In this document: positions 4,683 to 5,109 of the stretch, piece after piece
Numbering within the stretch: position 1 is the first letter of the stretch
Layout: the number at the start of each line of letters is the position of its first letter
Origin: Acidobacteriota bacterium
GTDB taxonomy: Bacteria > Acidobacteriota > Terriglobia > Terriglobales > Acidobacteriaceae
Assembly (NCBI GenBank): GCA_019510535.1
Contig: JAEKKE010000290.1
Coordinates: 1 to 5,109, forward strand
DNA length: 5,109 nucleotides
Reading direction: 5' to 3'
The notes under the pieces: model-generated
What the model was told of the DNA's origin: nothing
What the model saw: only the letters and a program-made list of their open reading frames with translations
Databases searched by the model: none
Made by a program: the position numbers and the translations under genes

Positions 4683-5109
4683 ATGCGTTTCATGAACATG
4701 CGTGCGAATGTCGTCTGCATTCTGTTGTGGGCCCTTACAGCCGGAGCCTCGGCACAGGATTCGCCGATCATTCGGCGTGAAGCCAGGCTCGTATTGGTGC
4801 CGGTGCTGGTGACCGGCAAAGACGGTCTGCGGTCCGAGCCATTGACCGCAAAGGACTTCGTCCTCACCGACGACGGAGCGGCGATGAACGTTCGCCTGGA
4901 AGATCGCTCCTCCCAGCCCCTTGCGGTACTGATCGTCATGCAGACCGGAGGTAGAGCCTCGCGGCAGTTCCGCAACTACCGCAACCTGGAGACAATGCTC
5001 GACTACATGGCCGGTTCGGCCGACCGCAGCTTTGGCTTGCTGACCTTCGACAGCAAACCGGAAGGGATGCTTCGCTTCTCCCACGATGTCGGTAAACTGC
5101 ACGATGCCA
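4683..5109 (+). CDS. Exported VWFA-related protein (acidobacterial type), 3' end outside the window
   Basis: The first 142 residues are visible. A signal peptide spans about residues 1-24: basic start, hydrophobic core VVCILLWALTA, and likely cleavage after GASA. The following block, RREARLVLVPVLVTGKDG..LTAKDFVLTDDG, is typical of the large VWFA-related family of Acidobacteria (the TIGR03436 type, recalled from memory). A von Willebrand factor A-like fold begins at PLAVLIVMQTGGR (79-91) and continues with FGLLTFDSK (117-125). The metal-binding DxSxS motif is not conserved: the aligned residues are Gln87, Gly89 and Arg91. The ATG at 4683 is preferred because GGAG at 4673-4676 lies six bases upstream. 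The ATG at 4671 is also possible and adds MERQ; an in-frame stop at 4656 rules out anything earlier. The protein probably acts in the periplasm or outside the cell, perhaps in binding; its partner is unknown. Confidence 0.85.
   Translation, partial: MRFMNMRANVVCILLWALTAGASAQDSPIIRREARLVLVPVLVTGKDGLRSEPLTAKDFVLTDDGAAMNVRLEDRSSQPLAVLIVMQTGGRASRQFRNYRNLETMLDYMAGSADRSFGLLTFDSKPEGMLRFSHDVGKLHDA

Noticed and set aside
4653..5102. 149-codon open frame on the - strand opposite the VWFA-related gene
   Set aside because: The + strand frame has a signal peptide and a known family pattern; the opposite frame shows no domain.

Overview
The window is about 5.1 kb of GC-rich bacterial chromosome with tightly packed genes. 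It most resembles a soil acidobacterium of the Terriglobus/Granulicella/Edaphobacter type. That is an inference from three things: the family of the last gene (a secreted VWFA-related protein typical of Acidobacteria), the family-level look of HemB, and palindromic repeats in the spacers. No rRNA, tRNA, CRISPR array or transposase gene was seen.

Layout. (1) Positions 1-506, + strand: the 3' part of an unrecognised membrane protein with about four helices. (2) 507-670: a spacer holding a nested palindromic element, with a 15-bp perfect inverted repeat at its ends. (3) 671-2760: eutB and eutC, the two subunits of adenosylcobalamin-dependent ethanolamine ammonia-lyase, overlapping by 16 bases. 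(4) 2733-2831: clusters of 8-base repeats in opposite orientations, spanning the eutC stop codon. (5) 2851-3849: hemB, porphobilinogen synthase. (6) 3850-4018: a long imperfect inverted repeat between convergent genes, probably a dispersed repeat that also ends transcription in both directions. (7) 4019-4570, - strand: a small zinc-ribbon membrane protein. (8) 4571-4682: a divergent promoter region. (9) 4683 to the window end, + strand: the N-terminal part of an exported VWFA-related protein.

Function. EutBC cleaves ethanolamine, released from phosphatidylethanolamine, into acetaldehyde and ammonia. EutC lacks the N-terminal extension of enteric EutC, which carries the microcompartment-targeting signal, and no shell gene, permease or reactivase (eutA) gene is visible. 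This suggests a cytosolic enzyme used for nitrogen or carbon scavenging. HemB makes porphobilinogen, the shared precursor of heme and the cobalamin ring. The link to the B12-dependent enzyme next door is suggestive only, because a repeat-rich spacer separates the genes.

I see no clearly new multi-gene system. The most unusual content is the set of three different palindromic elements, one in each spacer downstream of a + strand gene, plus the loss of the metal-binding motif in the VWFA-related protein.
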